Assembly (NCBI RefSeq): GCF_006065315.1
Contig: NZ_CP040749.1
Span: 2,928,501-2,992,500 of the forward strand
Origin: Aureibaculum algae
Lineage (GTDB): Bacteria > Bacteroidota > Bacteroidia > Flavobacteriales > Flavobacteriaceae
Direction of reading: 5' to 3'
Length of the DNA stretch: 64,000 nucleotides
Positions 1 to 8,806 of this stretch are shown here, one piece after another (position 1 is the stretch's first letter; each line of letters begins with the position of its first letter). The translations under genes were made by a program, and so were the position numbers. Below the pieces are notes generated by a model. The model had not been told where the DNA came from and ran no database searches. It saw only the letters and a program-made list of their open reading frames with translations.

Positions 1-1
1 A

Positions 2-469
2 ACAGATTCTGAATTTGATTATACTAGCGAGATTCAATTGGGCCCATTTAATGGATGGACAATGGCAAACATAAATCAAGAAACGGCTATGCCTAACCAT
101 AGTTATATATTTGCATTTAAGTATGAAGTAAAAGGCAATAATATTACTAACACGCAAGTAAAGCAATCTAGTACCTCTAATTATTCTGGTTTTACAGATG
201 TTGGTAATACGTTACCAATTCATTCATCTACAACTTCAAAAATATTCTGTTTTGTAATTAAAAACAATAATAACCCAACTACAGATAATGGTTATATGGG
301 ACTTTACAAGTCTGAAAACTCTTATCTAAGTTTTAAAAGACAACCGGGAAAATACTATTGGTCTAATTCAAATGTAAATGATCTTAACGATGACAATTAT
401 GGAAGTGATGGAGCGTCAGGAGTTAGATGGCTACATCAAGGTTTAAGTACAACTCAAAAACAGTGGTAA
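2..469 (+). CDS. Hypothetical protein, 5' end outside the window
   Basis: The reading frame is already open at base 2 and ends with TAA at 467-469, so this is the C-terminal 155 residues of a longer protein. The segment is rich in Asn, Ser, Thr and Tyr with many short beta-prone stretches and no membrane segment, which suits a secreted or surface protein, but I do not recognise a family. It ends in LSTTQKQW, which is unlike the conserved C-terminal sorting domains of the type IX secretion system. A TTG at 38 lies in frame but nothing supports it as the start. Function unknown. Confidence 0.6.
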   Translation, partial: TDSEFDYTSEIQLGPFNGWTMANINQETAMPNHSYIFAFKYEVKGNNITNTQVKQSSTSNYSGFTDVGNTLPIHSSTTSKIFCFVIKNNNNPTTDNGYMGLYKSENSYLSFKRQPGKYYWSNSNVNDLNDDNYGSDGASGVRWLHQGLSTTQKQW

Positions 470-518
470 AATATTAAGAAAACCTGACAAGTATCATATC
501 TTTAACTAGTTATTTTAG

Positions 519-526
519 TAAATTTG
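519..526 (+). promoter_or_regulatory. Putative -7 element upstream of pta
   Basis: TAAATTTG matches the flavobacterial -7 consensus TAnnTTTG and lies 26 bases before the pta ATG. No TTG is seen at the expected -33 distance, so only half of the promoter is supported. Confidence 0.4.
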
Positions 527-552
527 CAGGTATAATTTTTCACGAGAATACA

Positions 553-2646
553 ATGAACAAAGCTGTATATATTGCCACTACTGAAGCCAAAAGTGGTAAG
601 TCAATTATTTCTATTGGTTTAATGCAAATGCTATTAGGCAAAACTGCTAAAGTTGGCTATTTTAGGCCAATAATTGATGATTATAAAAGTGGAAAGAAGG
701 ATAATCACATTGATACCATACTTAGTTATTTTGATATACAAATGAATTATGAAGAGGCCTTTGCATTTACTAGAAGTGAGATCATTCATAAAAATAATCA
801 AAACAAGGATGATGAAATCATTACCAAAATAATTGAGAAGTATAAAGCTATTGAAGATCGTTTTGACTTTATATTGGTTGAGGGTACAGACTTTTCTGGT
901 GAGGGTGCTATAATAGAATGGGATATCAATGTTTTAGTTGCCAAAAATTTGGGAATTCCTACAATTTTAATTTCCACCGGTGTAGGAAAATCCTTAGATG
1001 ATTTAATAGGAAATCTTTATATGGCCTATGATTCCTTTAAAGATAAAGGTGTAGAAGTCTTAATGGTAATTGCTAATAAGGTACAACCAGAAAATGTTCA
1101 ATTGATTAAAAATGAACTGCAAAAAAACTTACCAGAAAAAATACTTTCAGGTGTTATTCCGTTAAATAAATCTTTGGCAAATCCCACTGTTAAAGAAATT
1201 GTTGAAGAACTTAATGGTAAGGTCTTATTTGGTGAAGAATACATAAATAATGAAGCCGGAGCCTTTAGCGTTGGTGCAATGCAATTGAGAAATTACCTCA
1301 CTCATTTAAAAGAAAATAGCCTGGTGATAACACCTGGAGATAGAGCTGATATAATATTAGGAGCATTACAAGCGAACATATCGGCAAACTACCCTCCTAT
1401 TTCTGGCGTAATATTAACAGGAGGATTATTACCCGAAGAACCTATCAATCAACTTATTGAGGGTCTTTCTGAAGTAATTCCAGTAATATCTGTTCAAGGT
1501 GGAACCTATTCAATTACCAATAGAATTGGAGCCATACAGCCTAAAATGTATGCAGAAAACGTAAATAAAATAACAGCATCTATTCAAGTATTTGAAAAAC
1601 ATATACCGGTAGATGCGTTGGCCGAAAGGTTAATCACCTTTGAAGCCAATGGTATTACTCCTAGAATGTTTCAATATAACATGCTAAAAAGAGCTTTATC
1701 TAATAAAAAACATATTGTTTTACCTGAAGGCACAGATGATCGTGTACTTTTAGCGACTAAAAAATTGATGGATACAGATGCTGTAAACATAACATTATTA
1801 GGAGACAAAGTAGATATTGAAAATAAATTAATGCAATTAGATATCTCATTAGATTTAAATAAAATAAATATTATAAATCCAGAAGAATCTGAACACTTTG
1901 AAGATTATTCTCAAACTTTATACGAACTTCGAAAACATAAGAACGTTAATCTAGCCATGGCCAAAGATTTAATGGCTGATGTATCTTATTATGGCAGTAT
2001 GATGGTTTATAAAGGTGATGCAGACGGAATGGTTTCTGGTGCGGCACACACTACACAGCACACTATAAGACCGGCATTACAATTTATTAAAACAAAACCA
2101 GGTGTTTCTGTTGTTTCATCTGTGTTTTTTATGTGTTTAGAAGACAGAGTTACCGTTTATGGCGATTGTGCAATTAACCCCAACCCAACTGCAGAACAAC
2201 TAGCAGCAATTGCAATTTCTTCAGCAGAAACGAGTTTAGCTTTTGGTATTGAGCCAAAAATAGCAATGTTATCCTACTCTTCTGGTAGTTCGGGTGTTGG
2301 AGAAGATGTAGATCGTGTGCGTAAAGCAACAGAGTTAGTAAAAGAAATGAGTCCTAATCTTAAAATTGAAGGGCCAATTCAATATGATGCAGCCGTAGAC
2401 ATGAATGTGGCAAAAAGTAAATTACCTAATTCTGAAGTAGCAGGACAAGCCACCGTATTTATTTTTCCTGACTTAAATACGGGTAATAACACTTATAAAG
2501 CAGTTCAAAGAGAAACCAAAGCCTTGGCTATTGGCCCTGTTTTACAAGGTTTAAATAAGCCTGTAAATGATTTAAGTAGAGGATGTACCGTAGACGATAT
2601 ATACAATACTGTAATAATAACAGCAATACAAGCACAAGGGTTTTAA
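553..2646 (+). CDS. pta: Phosphate acetyltransferase, long (three-domain) form
   Basis: Interconverts acetyl-CoA and acetyl phosphate in the cytoplasm. At 697 residues it is the long form: an N-terminal P-loop-like CobQ/BioD-type domain (IATTEAKSGKS near residues 7-17), a DRTGG domain around residues 215-330 (PGDRADIILGALQAN), and the catalytic PTA_PTB domain from about 370 to the end, with SYSSGSSGVGEDVDRVRKA and the PDLNTGNN signature. It precedes ackA by 48 bp on the same strand, so the two almost certainly form an operon for ATP formation from acetyl-CoA or for acetate assimilation. The start is an ATG preceded by an A-rich leader. The family assignment is secure. Confidence 0.96.
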   Translation: MNKAVYIATTEAKSGKSIISIGLMQMLLGKTAKVGYFRPIIDDYKSGKKDNHIDTILSYFDIQMNYEEAFAFTRSEIIHKNNQNKDDEIITKIIEKYKAIEDRFDFILVEGTDFSGEGAIIEWDINVLVAKNLGIPTILISTGVGKSLDDLIGNLYMAYDSFKDKGVEVLMVIANKVQPENVQLIKNELQKNLPEKILSGVIPLNKSLANPTVKEIVEELNGKVLFGEEYINNEAGAFSVGAMQLRNYLTHLKENSLVITPGDRADIILGALQANISANYPPISGVILTGGLLPEEPINQLIEGLSEVIPVISVQGGTYSITNRIGAIQPKMYAENVNKITASIQVFEKHIPVDALAERLITFEANGITPRMFQYNMLKRALSNKKHIVLPEGTDDRVLLATKKLMDTDAVNITLLGDKVDIENKLMQLDISLDLNKINIINPEESEHFEDYSQTLYELRKHKNVNLAMAKDLMADVSYYGSMMVYKGDADGMVSGAAHTTQHTIRPALQFIKTKPGVSVVSSVFFMCLEDRVTVYGDCAINPNPTAEQLAAIAISSAETSLAFGIEPKIAMLSYSSGSSGVGEDVDRVRKATELVKEMSPNLKIEGPIQYDAAVDMNVAKSKLPNSEVAGQATVFIFPDLNTGNNTYKAVQRETKALAIGPVLQGLNKPVNDLSRGCTVDDIYNTVIITAIQAQGF

Positions 2647-2694
2647 AATTAGAGGTTGTTAATAATCTTTGTTGAATAGAAAAAATATAGATAC

Positions 2695-3879
2695 ATGAAA
2701 ATATTAATCATCAATGCGGGTAGTTCATCAATAAAATTTCAATTGATTGAAATGCCATCTGAAAAAGTACTTTGTCAAGGTATTGTAGAACGTGTTGGAG
2801 AAGTTGATGCCATTTTTCAATATAAAACTGAAAATCATACTATAAATAGTGTTGATAAAATAGAGACACATAAAGTTGGTTTGCAAAAAATTGCAGATTT
2901 CTTATTGGATGACGAAAAAGGGGTTATAAAAGACACAAATGAAATTGATGCAATTGGGCACAGAGTGGTACATGGTGGTAATGCATTTTCAGATATTACA
3001 ATGATTACGCCTGAAGTAAAAAGTATAATAAAAACTTTAATTCCATTAGCTCCTTTACATAATCCTCATAACTTAGAAGGTATAATTCTTACTGAAGAAA
3101 TTTTCCCAAATGCAAAACAGATTGCTATTTTTGATACCGCATTTCATCAAACAATACCGATGAAGGCGAAAAAGTATGCCATTCCAAATAAATTTTACGA
3201 TAATAACAATATTCAACTTTACGGTTTTCATGGGACAAGTCATAAATATGTCACAGAAAAAGCTTTCGCGTATTTACCAAAATCAGCGTCTAAAATAATT
3301 ACAATTCACTTAGGTAATGGCTGTAGCATTACAGCTGTAAAAGATGGTAAAAGTATAGATCATAGTCTTGGATTTGCTCCTTCAAATGGTTTAATAATGG
3401 GATCTAGAAGTGGTGACATTGACCATTCTCTTATTTTTTATCTGGTAAATAATTTAGGCTATGACTTAGATAAAGTCGACACCATGCTTACGAAGGAAAG
3501 TGGTATGTTAGGCTTAACTGGTTATAGCGATTTAAGAGAAATTGAAGAACAAGCTAGTAATGGTAATCAAGAATGCTTATTGGCATTAGAGATGAATGCC
3601 TATCGAATTAAAAAATATATTGGTGCCTTTACGGCCGTTTTAAACGGATTAGATGCTATTGTTTTCACCGCGGGTATTGGTGAAAATTCAAATACATTAA
3701 GAGCATTGATTTGTAGAGATATGGATTATCTAGGTATTAATTTAAACGAAACTGAAAATGATATTCGCTCTAAAGAGCTCAGAGAAATTAATACAAAAGA
3801 TTCAAGAACAAAAATATTAGTAATTCCGACAAATGAAGAACTTGAAATAGCACAACAAACGTTTCATCTTTGTAACTAA
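2695..3879 (+). CDS. ackA: Acetate kinase
   Basis: Converts acetyl phosphate and ADP to acetate and ATP, completing the pathway begun by the upstream pta. The 394 residues match the usual family length of about 400. The order of motifs is canonical: NAGSSSIKFQL at residues 7-17 (phosphate binding), GHRVVHGG, FDTAFHQTIP, GFHGTSHKYV, HLGNGCSI and GLIMGSRSGDIDHSL, then a C-terminal FTAGIGENS nucleotide-binding motif. It ends 63 bp from the convergent cardiolipin synthase gene, with only a weak imperfect hairpin between them. Confidence 0.97.
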   Translation: MKILIINAGSSSIKFQLIEMPSEKVLCQGIVERVGEVDAIFQYKTENHTINSVDKIETHKVGLQKIADFLLDDEKGVIKDTNEIDAIGHRVVHGGNAFSDITMITPEVKSIIKTLIPLAPLHNPHNLEGIILTEEIFPNAKQIAIFDTAFHQTIPMKAKKYAIPNKFYDNNNIQLYGFHGTSHKYVTEKAFAYLPKSASKIITIHLGNGCSITAVKDGKSIDHSLGFAPSNGLIMGSRSGDIDHSLIFYLVNNLGYDLDKVDTMLTKESGMLGLTGYSDLREIEEQASNGNQECLLALEMNAYRIKKYIGAFTAVLNGLDAIVFTAGIGENSNTLRALICRDMDYLGINLNETENDIRSKELREINTKDSRTKILVIPTNEELEIAQQTFHLCN

Positions 3880-3942
3880 CTTATTGGTCATTGGTATATT
3901 TATTTTTTTATTAAATAGGTGAATACGAAAAAAAAAATTCAC

Positions 3943-5364
3943 TTATAACAATGGACTGAACAGCCTAGCGAAGCCTTCTATTACCTTACTATAAAATGGT
4001 CGAGATTTATGTACTTCTAATGTTAAGCGATTACTTTTTTCACAATCTTTTAAAAAATTATCCGTAATTTCTTTTGCTACATTTTTATCATAAATTAGTG
4101 CATTGGCTTCAAAATTTTGTTCAAAGCTTCTATGATCAAAATTACCTGACCCTACAGATACTATTTCAATATCCGTGATAATAATTTTACTATGTAAAAA
4201 ATTACTACTTCTATAAATTTCAATTCCTACTTCCAACAATTCACGAAAATAAGATTTCATGCTGTAATGAGCCAATTTAGAGTCCGACTTTGCTGGTACT
4301 AATATTTTTACATTAATGCCTTCTAGGGCCGCCATTTTAAGTCCCTCTAATAACGGTCTACTAGGCATAAAATAAGGATTTGCAATGTATATAGACTTTT
4401 CAGCCAAATTAATTAAACCCAAATATTGATACATTATAGTGGGATGTTTTGAATCTGGTCCACTTGAAACTATTTGTACCGTTGAATCACCTTTTTCACT
4501 TATTATATCATGAAATTTTTCATCTAAAATAGATTCTTCGTTTGAAGCGAAATAAAAATCTTTAATAAAAATATTATGAAGACTTTCAACAGCTGGACCT
4601 TCAATACACAAATGTTCATCATCCCAAATTCCTAATTCTGATTGCGACCTAACATATTTATCACTAATATTAACACCACCAGTAAAACCAACATCACCAT
4701 CAATAACTATAATTTTTCGATGATTTCTAAAATTAATCGTAAATATGATTGTTCCAAATTTAATAGGTAAAACGGGATAAACAGCCACTCCCAACGCTTT
4801 GAATCTTTTTATAGATTTCCTTTTTAAATCAAAACTTCCTATGGCATCATAAATCATTCTAATTTTAACGCCTTCTGCTATTTTGGTTTTAAATATTTGG
4901 TATAAACGTTCAAGAATATCTCCATCTTCAAAAATGTAAAATTCAATATGAATAAAGTTTTTAGCTTTTTCTAATTTCTCAAAAATAGATTTATAAGCCA
5001 TTGCTCCATTACTTAAAACAGTGACCTTATTCCCTGGAATTGCGGGATAATTAGAACTATTTCTCAGTAAGGACTCTAGTTTCTTTTCCTTAGTAGATTT
5101 AAAAGAAAACTTCTTTCCTGAAGCACTATGCTTGAGATAATTTTGGTCAAATAATCTCCTTTTTAAGGTATGCTTTAACGTGTAAATTTTAAATTCTCTT
5201 CGGTTAACACCAAATAAAACATAAAAAATAACCCCCGCATATGGAACAAATATGATTACTAATAGCCACCCCAATGACCTAGAAGGATTACAGCCATATA
5301 AAATTATACTACCTGCCGCAATAAATGCAGAAATAATATAAATAATAAAAAAAATAGTAAGCAT
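3943..5364 (-). CDS. cls: Cardiolipin synthase (phospholipase D family)
   Basis: Joins two phosphatidylglycerol molecules into cardiolipin at the inner membrane. Two hydrophobic segments occupy residues 1-24 and 31-53, followed by two HKD catalytic motifs: H215-x-K217-x4-D222 in FRNHRKIIVIDGD and H391-x-K393-x4-D398 in LHSKIIITDIE, each followed by a G-rich G(G/S)xN stretch. Length (473) is normal. It is the last gene of a minus-strand run of envelope and stress genes; the small hypothetical gene upstream is 45 bp away and could be cotranscribed. Cardiolipin enrichment is a common envelope-stress response, which fits the neighbours, but that link is inference. Confidence 0.93.
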   Translation of the reverse strand: MLTIFFIIYIISAFIAAGSIILYGCNPSRSLGWLLVIIFVPYAGVIFYVLFGVNRREFKIYTLKHTLKRRLFDQNYLKHSASGKKFSFKSTKEKKLESLLRNSSNYPAIPGNKVTVLSNGAMAYKSIFEKLEKAKNFIHIEFYIFEDGDILERLYQIFKTKIAEGVKIRMIYDAIGSFDLKRKSIKRFKALGVAVYPVLPIKFGTIIFTINFRNHRKIIVIDGDVGFTGGVNISDKYVRSQSELGIWDDEHLCIEGPAVESLHNIFIKDFYFASNEESILDEKFHDIISEKGDSTVQIVSSGPDSKHPTIMYQYLGLINLAEKSIYIANPYFMPSRPLLEGLKMAALEGINVKILVPAKSDSKLAHYSMKSYFRELLEVGIEIYRSSNFLHSKIIITDIEIVSVGSGNFDHRSFEQNFEANALIYDKNVAKEITDNFLKDCEKSNRLTLEVHKSRPFYSKVIEGFARLFSPLL

Positions 5365-5409
5365 AGAAAATCAATTATAACTTAATTTAAAGGTACAATA
5401 AAATACTGA

Positions 5410-5748
5410 TTACTTTTCATTTTCACAATAATCAACATTTTTCTCATTAGAAAATTGTTCTTTAGGTATTTTAGCAAAAAACTGGGATAATGCACTTTCA
5501 TTTGAAGGTCCATAGCCAGCTAATACATTTCCTTCATTAAAATCGTTGGTTTCAAAAATATATAAAATTGATAAATCTGAAGGATTACTCATACCCTCAA
5601 ACCGATGTTCCGCAACAATATAGATATCCTTCGGACTATATTCTTTCTTTGTTTTTAAATCTGTTAAATTTCCATTAATCATTCTATATTCATTGATATA
5701 GCCTTTGTTTTGATAAATTTTTATGTAATCTCGTTCATTTTTTTCCAT
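5410..5748 (-). CDS. Small hypothetical protein, cytoplasmic
   Basis: A 112-residue protein starting at ATG (MEKNERDYIKIYQ). It has no signal peptide or membrane segment and alternates charged and beta-prone stretches (YIVAEHRFEGMSNPSDLSILYIFETND), ending in a short acidic tail with one Cys. I do not recognise a family. It lies 45 bp upstream of cls and downstream of a hairpin that closes the preceding gene, so it may form a two-gene unit with cls. Confidence 0.7.
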   Translation of the reverse strand: MEKNERDYIKIYQNKGYINEYRMINGNLTDLKTKKEYSPKDIYIVAEHRFEGMSNPSDLSILYIFETNDFNEGNVLAGYGPSNESALSQFFAKIPKEQFSNEKNVDYCENEK

Positions 5749-5771
5749 GATGTTTTGATTTTATAGTAAAA

Positions 5772-5801
5772 GAGAATCTTCAATTGTTATTGAAGATTCT
5801 C
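5772..5801 (-). terminator. Hairpin downstream of the DUF2383 gene
   Basis: A perfect 13-bp inverted repeat (5772-5784 with 5789-5801) with a 4-base loop. Read on the minus strand it is followed by TTTTACTATAAAA, so it probably ends transcription of the four-helix-bundle gene before the next gene downstream. The T run is short, so read-through is possible. Confidence 0.55.
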
Positions 5802-5891
5802 AGGGAATTACATTTCTTATTCTCAAGAGATAGTATCTCTGATGATAAAAAGTGCTATTTGATTTCTAAATTAAAATAATCTCGATCCTGC

Positions 5892-6341
5892 TTATTTTAA
5901 ATCTTCCAATGTTTTAATTGTCGATAGTGTTTTTTCAATTTGTGATTTTTGTTTCAATAGAACATTCTGTGTTCTTACTGGTAAACTTGTTTCTTTTAAT
6001 ACATCATTATATTCTTGAACTGATGCTTTTTCACCTCTAATAGCTTCCTCGAGCATAGACTCATCATTTTCTGATGAGAATAATGCTTTTACATCCATCC
6101 ACGTTCTATGAGCTGCTCCAGTAATTGAGCCACTCGTTTCGAATTGTTGTCCAAACGAAGCAACTTCTGATTTCAATTCACTTTTAAAGTATTTACGTTC
6201 TTGAGCTTTATTTTTAAAAAAGTTTTTTAATGCTTCATTTTTTGCATTACTAGCTGCCTTCGTATATCCATTTTCTGCATCAATACTCTTTTCAAGAATA
6301 GCATTTAATTTGTCTCCTACAATTTCTCTATATTTTGTCAT
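5892..6341 (-). CDS. PA2169-type four-helix-bundle protein (DUF2383)
   Basis: The 149 residues form long amphipathic helices with a ferritin-like look: EIVGDKLNAILEKSIDAENGYTKAA, then a helix with KNFFKNKAQERKYFKSEL, a GAAHRTWMDVKALF stretch and a final helix from EYNDVLKETSLP. This matches DUF2383 proteins of about 150 residues, described as PA2169-family four-helix-bundle proteins. Such genes are commonly seen among stress-induced genes in flavobacteria; the biochemical role is not established. It has no signal peptide. Both sides are open: a hairpin follows it and a 124-bp gap precedes it. Confidence 0.85.
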   Translation of the reverse strand: MTKYREIVGDKLNAILEKSIDAENGYTKAASNAKNEALKNFFKNKAQERKYFKSELKSEVASFGQQFETSGSITGAAHRTWMDVKALFSSENDESMLEEAIRGEKASVQEYNDVLKETSLPVRTQNVLLKQKSQIEKTLSTIKTLEDLK

Positions 6342-6465
6342 AATTTTTAATTTTATGTGAGTTGTAAATTATTTTATGATGTTCTACAACATACCATCTA
6401 CATTTCTTTTTAATGCTTTCAGCACTACTTTCGTTTTTATAAATTCAATTTGTCATTTACCATTG

Positions 6466-6627
6466 TTATATCTTTTTTCTCCCTGTAAACAAGGAAATAA
6501 TAAAAAGTACAATGAAAATGAAAAATAAAATTTTTGCAATGCTTGCGGCTCCCTCTGCAATACCGCCAAACCCAAAGATTGCGGCAACTATTGCAAGAAT
6601 TATAAAAGTGACTGTCCAACGTAACAT
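6466..6627 (-). CDS. DUF1328 (YtjA-like) small membrane protein
   Basis: A 53-residue gene starting at ATG 6627 ([19 protein letters not shown]) and ending RKKI before TAA at 6466-6468. It has two hydrophobic segments with a [20 protein letters not shown] centre, which is the hallmark of DUF1328/YtjA, a family of about 50-60 residues found in the inner membrane of many Gram-negative bacteria. It lies in the same minus-strand stress block, 47 bp after the lipoprotein gene. A longer overlapping open frame (6437-6619) is Cys- and Tyr-rich and is a frame shadow of this gene. Confidence 0.88.
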   Translation of the reverse strand: MLRWTVTFIILAIVAAIFGFGGIAEGAASIAKILFFIFIVLFIISLFTGRKKI

Positions 6628-6674
6628 ATTTTTTAGTTTTAAGGATTAATATATAATTGATTTTTGAGTGTATT

Positions 6675-7148
6675 TTATTTAAGCTTTGTTCTGGTTATTT
6701 CAATTCCAGATGGGTATGTAATATTACCCTCGTCTTCGGCTGTGATAAATATTTCTTTAACATTAAATGGCGTCGTCGTTTCTAGCTCCACCTTTTTAGC
6801 ATTTTTATTAGATAATTGACCTACATTTTTAATTCCGTTATCCTCTGTAACAATCCACACTACATAATTGTTTTTTGGAGGATCAAGTCTGTTCGCACTT
6901 GCTAGATTTTTTGCTATAACTTCTATTATAAAATTGTTATTATTGTCTTGTTTCTTACTCACTGTAATTTCAGCCGCAGGCACTAGATCAGATAAAGGAA
7001 ATTTTTTCGCAGTTCCACAAGAAATAAACATTAAGAAAACCATTGTTATGGCTATAATTTTCATACTCTTAGTTAAAAAGTTTTCATTTTTGTTATTCTT
7101 CTTTTTTAAATTTTGAAATTCCTTCTTTTTTATCTTATCGTTATTCAT
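6675..7148 (-). CDS. Hypothetical lipoprotein
   Basis: The frame opens at ATG 7148, but the first 28 residues are almost all Lys, Asn and Glu, and an internal ATG at 7064 begins a clean lipoprotein signal (MKIIAITMVFLMFISC, lipidated Cys at residue 16). I prefer 7064 as the functional start, giving 129 residues; 7148 remains possible. The mature part is beta-rich with YVVWIVTEDNGIKNVGQL, resembling small exported domains of anti-sigma or adhesion type, but I cannot name a family. It sits directly upstream of the DUF1328 gene and is probably cotranscribed with it. Confidence 0.75.
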   Translation of the reverse strand: MNNDKIKKKEFQNLKKKNNKNENFLTKSMKIIAITMVFLMFISCGTAKKFPLSDLVPAAEITVSKKQDNNNNFIIEVIAKNLASANRLDPPKNNYVVWIVTEDNGIKNVGQLSNKNAKKVELETTTPFNVKEIFITAEDEGNITYPSGIEITRTKLK

Positions 7149-7268
7149 ATAAATAGGGTTTAAAAGTTTTAATTATTTCCTTTTTAATTTTAATTAAATA
7201 TAAGTTCCATTGTTAGTATTACTTTGCTCATAAGCTAAAAATTGTAACGCTATCGCTAAAAAATATAT

Positions 7269-8159
7269 TTATTTAGCTAGGGTTAACATTGTATCCCCTA
7301 GTTTCATATCGGGAATATTTAAAGTTCTAATAGGGAAAGGAATATTAATATTATTTTTATCAAATGCATTTTTCAATTGAATAATAGCTTCTGTTTTTGA
7401 TTTGGCAACTTCTAAACCGGATGTGGAATTAATCCAATATCTTAATTCAAAATTTATGGAACTATCCCCAAATTCCTTATATAAAAAAATGACTTCACTT
7501 TCACTTTCTACAGAATCAAAATGGTTTGTTATAGTTTTTACCGCAAGTTGCTTTACAAAATCTAAATCGGACTCATAACCTACTCCACAATTCAATATAA
7601 CTCTTGATTGACTTGTTCTTGAGTAGTTTTTTATGGGGTTTTCTACCACTTGTTTATTGGGGATATAAACCAAATTATTATCAACTTGCTTAAGCGTAAC
7701 AGCTCTTAAGTCTATATTTACAATTTCACCTTCATAATCATTACTCTTTATCCAATCTCCAAGTTTTACAAATTTGATATATGAAAGTATAATACCAGAG
7801 TATGTATTTGCCAAAGCTCCTTGTAAAGCCAAGCCAACAGCCAAACCAGCAACCCCAGCACCAGCCAGTATTGTATTTAGTGTTTTACTCAAGTCTAAAA
7901 TCCCTAAGATTAATATGAGTCCAACTAAAACTGTAATCATAGCCATTAATTTGGCAATGACGTTTTTCATACTTTTTTGTAACTTCCCTTTGTCAAGTAT
8001 TCTTAGTGTTATTTTATTTACATACTTAGATATAAATAGAACACTTATAAAAACAATTAACGCAATTACAATATTTGGTAAATTAATAATTAGACCGTCT
8101 AACCAAGACACTAACTTCGTTATCATTTTGGACCATGCTTCTAAAAATTGTTTTCTCAT
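7269..8159 (-). CDS. Small-conductance mechanosensitive channel (MscS family)
   Basis: An inner-membrane channel that opens under membrane tension to release solutes in hypo-osmotic shock. The 296 residues give three transmembrane helices: residues about 24-46, 66-88 and 93-118. The last is the pore-lining TM3 (LAGAGVAGLAVGLALQGALANTYSG split over two motifs). The beta domain follows with GDWIKSNDYEGEIVNIDLRA and IPNKQVVENPIKNYSR, both typical of MscS. Length is close to E. coli MscS (286). It starts at ATG 8159 and belongs to the envelope-stress block, though a 434-bp gap separates it from the upstream trio. Confidence 0.95.
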   Translation of the reverse strand: MRKQFLEAWSKMITKLVSWLDGLIINLPNIVIALIVFISVLFISKYVNKITLRILDKGKLQKSMKNVIAKLMAMITVLVGLILILGILDLSKTLNTILAGAGVAGLAVGLALQGALANTYSGIILSYIKFVKLGDWIKSNDYEGEIVNIDLRAVTLKQVDNNLVYIPNKQVVENPIKNYSRTSQSRVILNCGVGYESDLDFVKQLAVKTITNHFDSVESESEVIFLYKEFGDSSINFELRYWINSTSGLEVAKSKTEAIIQLKNAFDKNNINIPFPIRTLNIPDMKLGDTMLTLAK

Positions 8160-8257
8160 TATTTTATTTTTTTTTGTTTACACCCTTAGAATACTGACTT
8201 AAGAGATAAAAGAAGTGCTGTTTTACAAAAAATATTAACCGAATCAATATTATTTAA

Positions 8258-8389
8258 GCATCACTAAAGAATATCTGTACAAAAGATATCTATATAGCTC
8301 CTCAAAATACACATCCTGAAGTATTTCAATCTAATGAAGCTTTTGGGGGAAAATCAAAAAGTAATGATTCGGTTATAGGCGGCATGTGA
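8258..8389 (+). pseudogene. Possible degraded coding remnant
   Basis: From the base after a TAA (8255-8257) to TGA (8387-8389) the frame reads through 43 codons, including IAPQNTHPEVFQSNEAFGG and ending DSVIGGM. The amino-acid balance (Pro, His, Gly, few Lys runs) looks more like a real protein than AT-rich intergenic DNA, but there is no usable start codon and no family match that I know. It may be the 3' stub of a lost gene or chance. Confidence 0.2.
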
Positions 8390-8529
8390 ATTAATTAAAA
8401 ATAGTGCTCTAATTTCAAAAGTAGTATATACCATTGTGTTTAGTAGTAGAATCTATTTTTCTAAAATATTTAAAATATGATATAAGTCCTGGTAAATTTA
8501 AAATGCAGTCTAAGAGGTATAAAACAAAA

Positions 8530-8563
8530 AGGCTGTTTAGATTTAAAAAAATCTAAACAGCCT
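8530..8563 (-). terminator. Intrinsic terminator of the YtxH/holin operon
   Basis: A perfect 15-bp stem (8530-8544 with 8549-8563) with a 4-base loop. On the minus strand it is followed by TTTTTGTTTT. It lies 30 bp after the stop of the last gene of the trio, so it closes that operon. Confidence 0.8.
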
Positions 8564-8593
8564 AAATTAACCAACCAAACTAATTTGTTTAAT

Positions 8594-8797
8594 TTATCTT
8601 TTAAATAACTTTTTTAATAAAAAGTAAATTCCAAATTTCTTAAACCCATTATAAATTGGCATAATCCAATTATTGGGTGTTAGACTATCTTGAACATTAT
8701 TTCCAGATTGTTTAATCTCTTCCCATGCAATTTTCCGCTCAAGATTCAATCGTTTAAGTTCAAAGTCTATTTCGTCAAAGGAATTAAATGTTCTCAT
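8594..8797 (-). CDS. Small conserved protein, third gene of the YtxH operon (possibly DUF6327)
   Basis: A 67-residue protein starting MRTFNSFDEIDFELKRLNLERKIAWEEIK, with a charged helical N-terminal half and a basic, mildly hydrophobic tail ending LLKKLFKR. Proteins of this kind follow YtxH and holin-like genes in flavobacteria and carry the label DUF6327 as far as I recall; I am unsure of that label. It begins 9 bp after the holin-like gene, so the three are one operon. Role unknown; the helical N-terminus suggests it may bind the other two proteins at the membrane. Confidence 0.75.
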   Translation of the reverse strand: MRTFNSFDEIDFELKRLNLERKIAWEEIKQSGNNVQDSLTPNNWIMPIYNGFKKFGIYFLLKKLFKR

Positions 8798-8806
8798 ACT
8801 TTTATA

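Larger units (their letters stand above)
8160..8593. other. 434-bp intergenic stretch with a possible coding remnant
   Basis: Between the MscS gene and the small-protein gene. It holds the strong hairpin at 8530-8563 and, on the plus strand at 8258-8389, a 43-codon open stretch with protein-like composition but no ATG, GTG or TTG start near its beginning. Nothing else is recognisable. Confidence 0.5.

Noticed and set aside
3915..3946. Imperfect hairpin between ackA and cls
   Set aside because: A 10-bp stem with a G-U pair and a poly-A loop, overlapping the cls stop codon; too weak to call a terminator.
6437..6619. 60-residue minus-strand reading frame with many Cys and Tyr
   Set aside because: It is an out-of-frame reading of the DUF1328 gene at 6466-6627, whose own frame has a clear family pattern.
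6868..7116. Plus-strand 82-codon frame
   Set aside because: It is the antisense of the lipoprotein gene and its hydrophobicity comes from that gene's signal peptide and Lys codons.
7774..8202. Plus-strand 142-codon frame
   Set aside because: Antisense to the MscS gene, which has strong family motifs.
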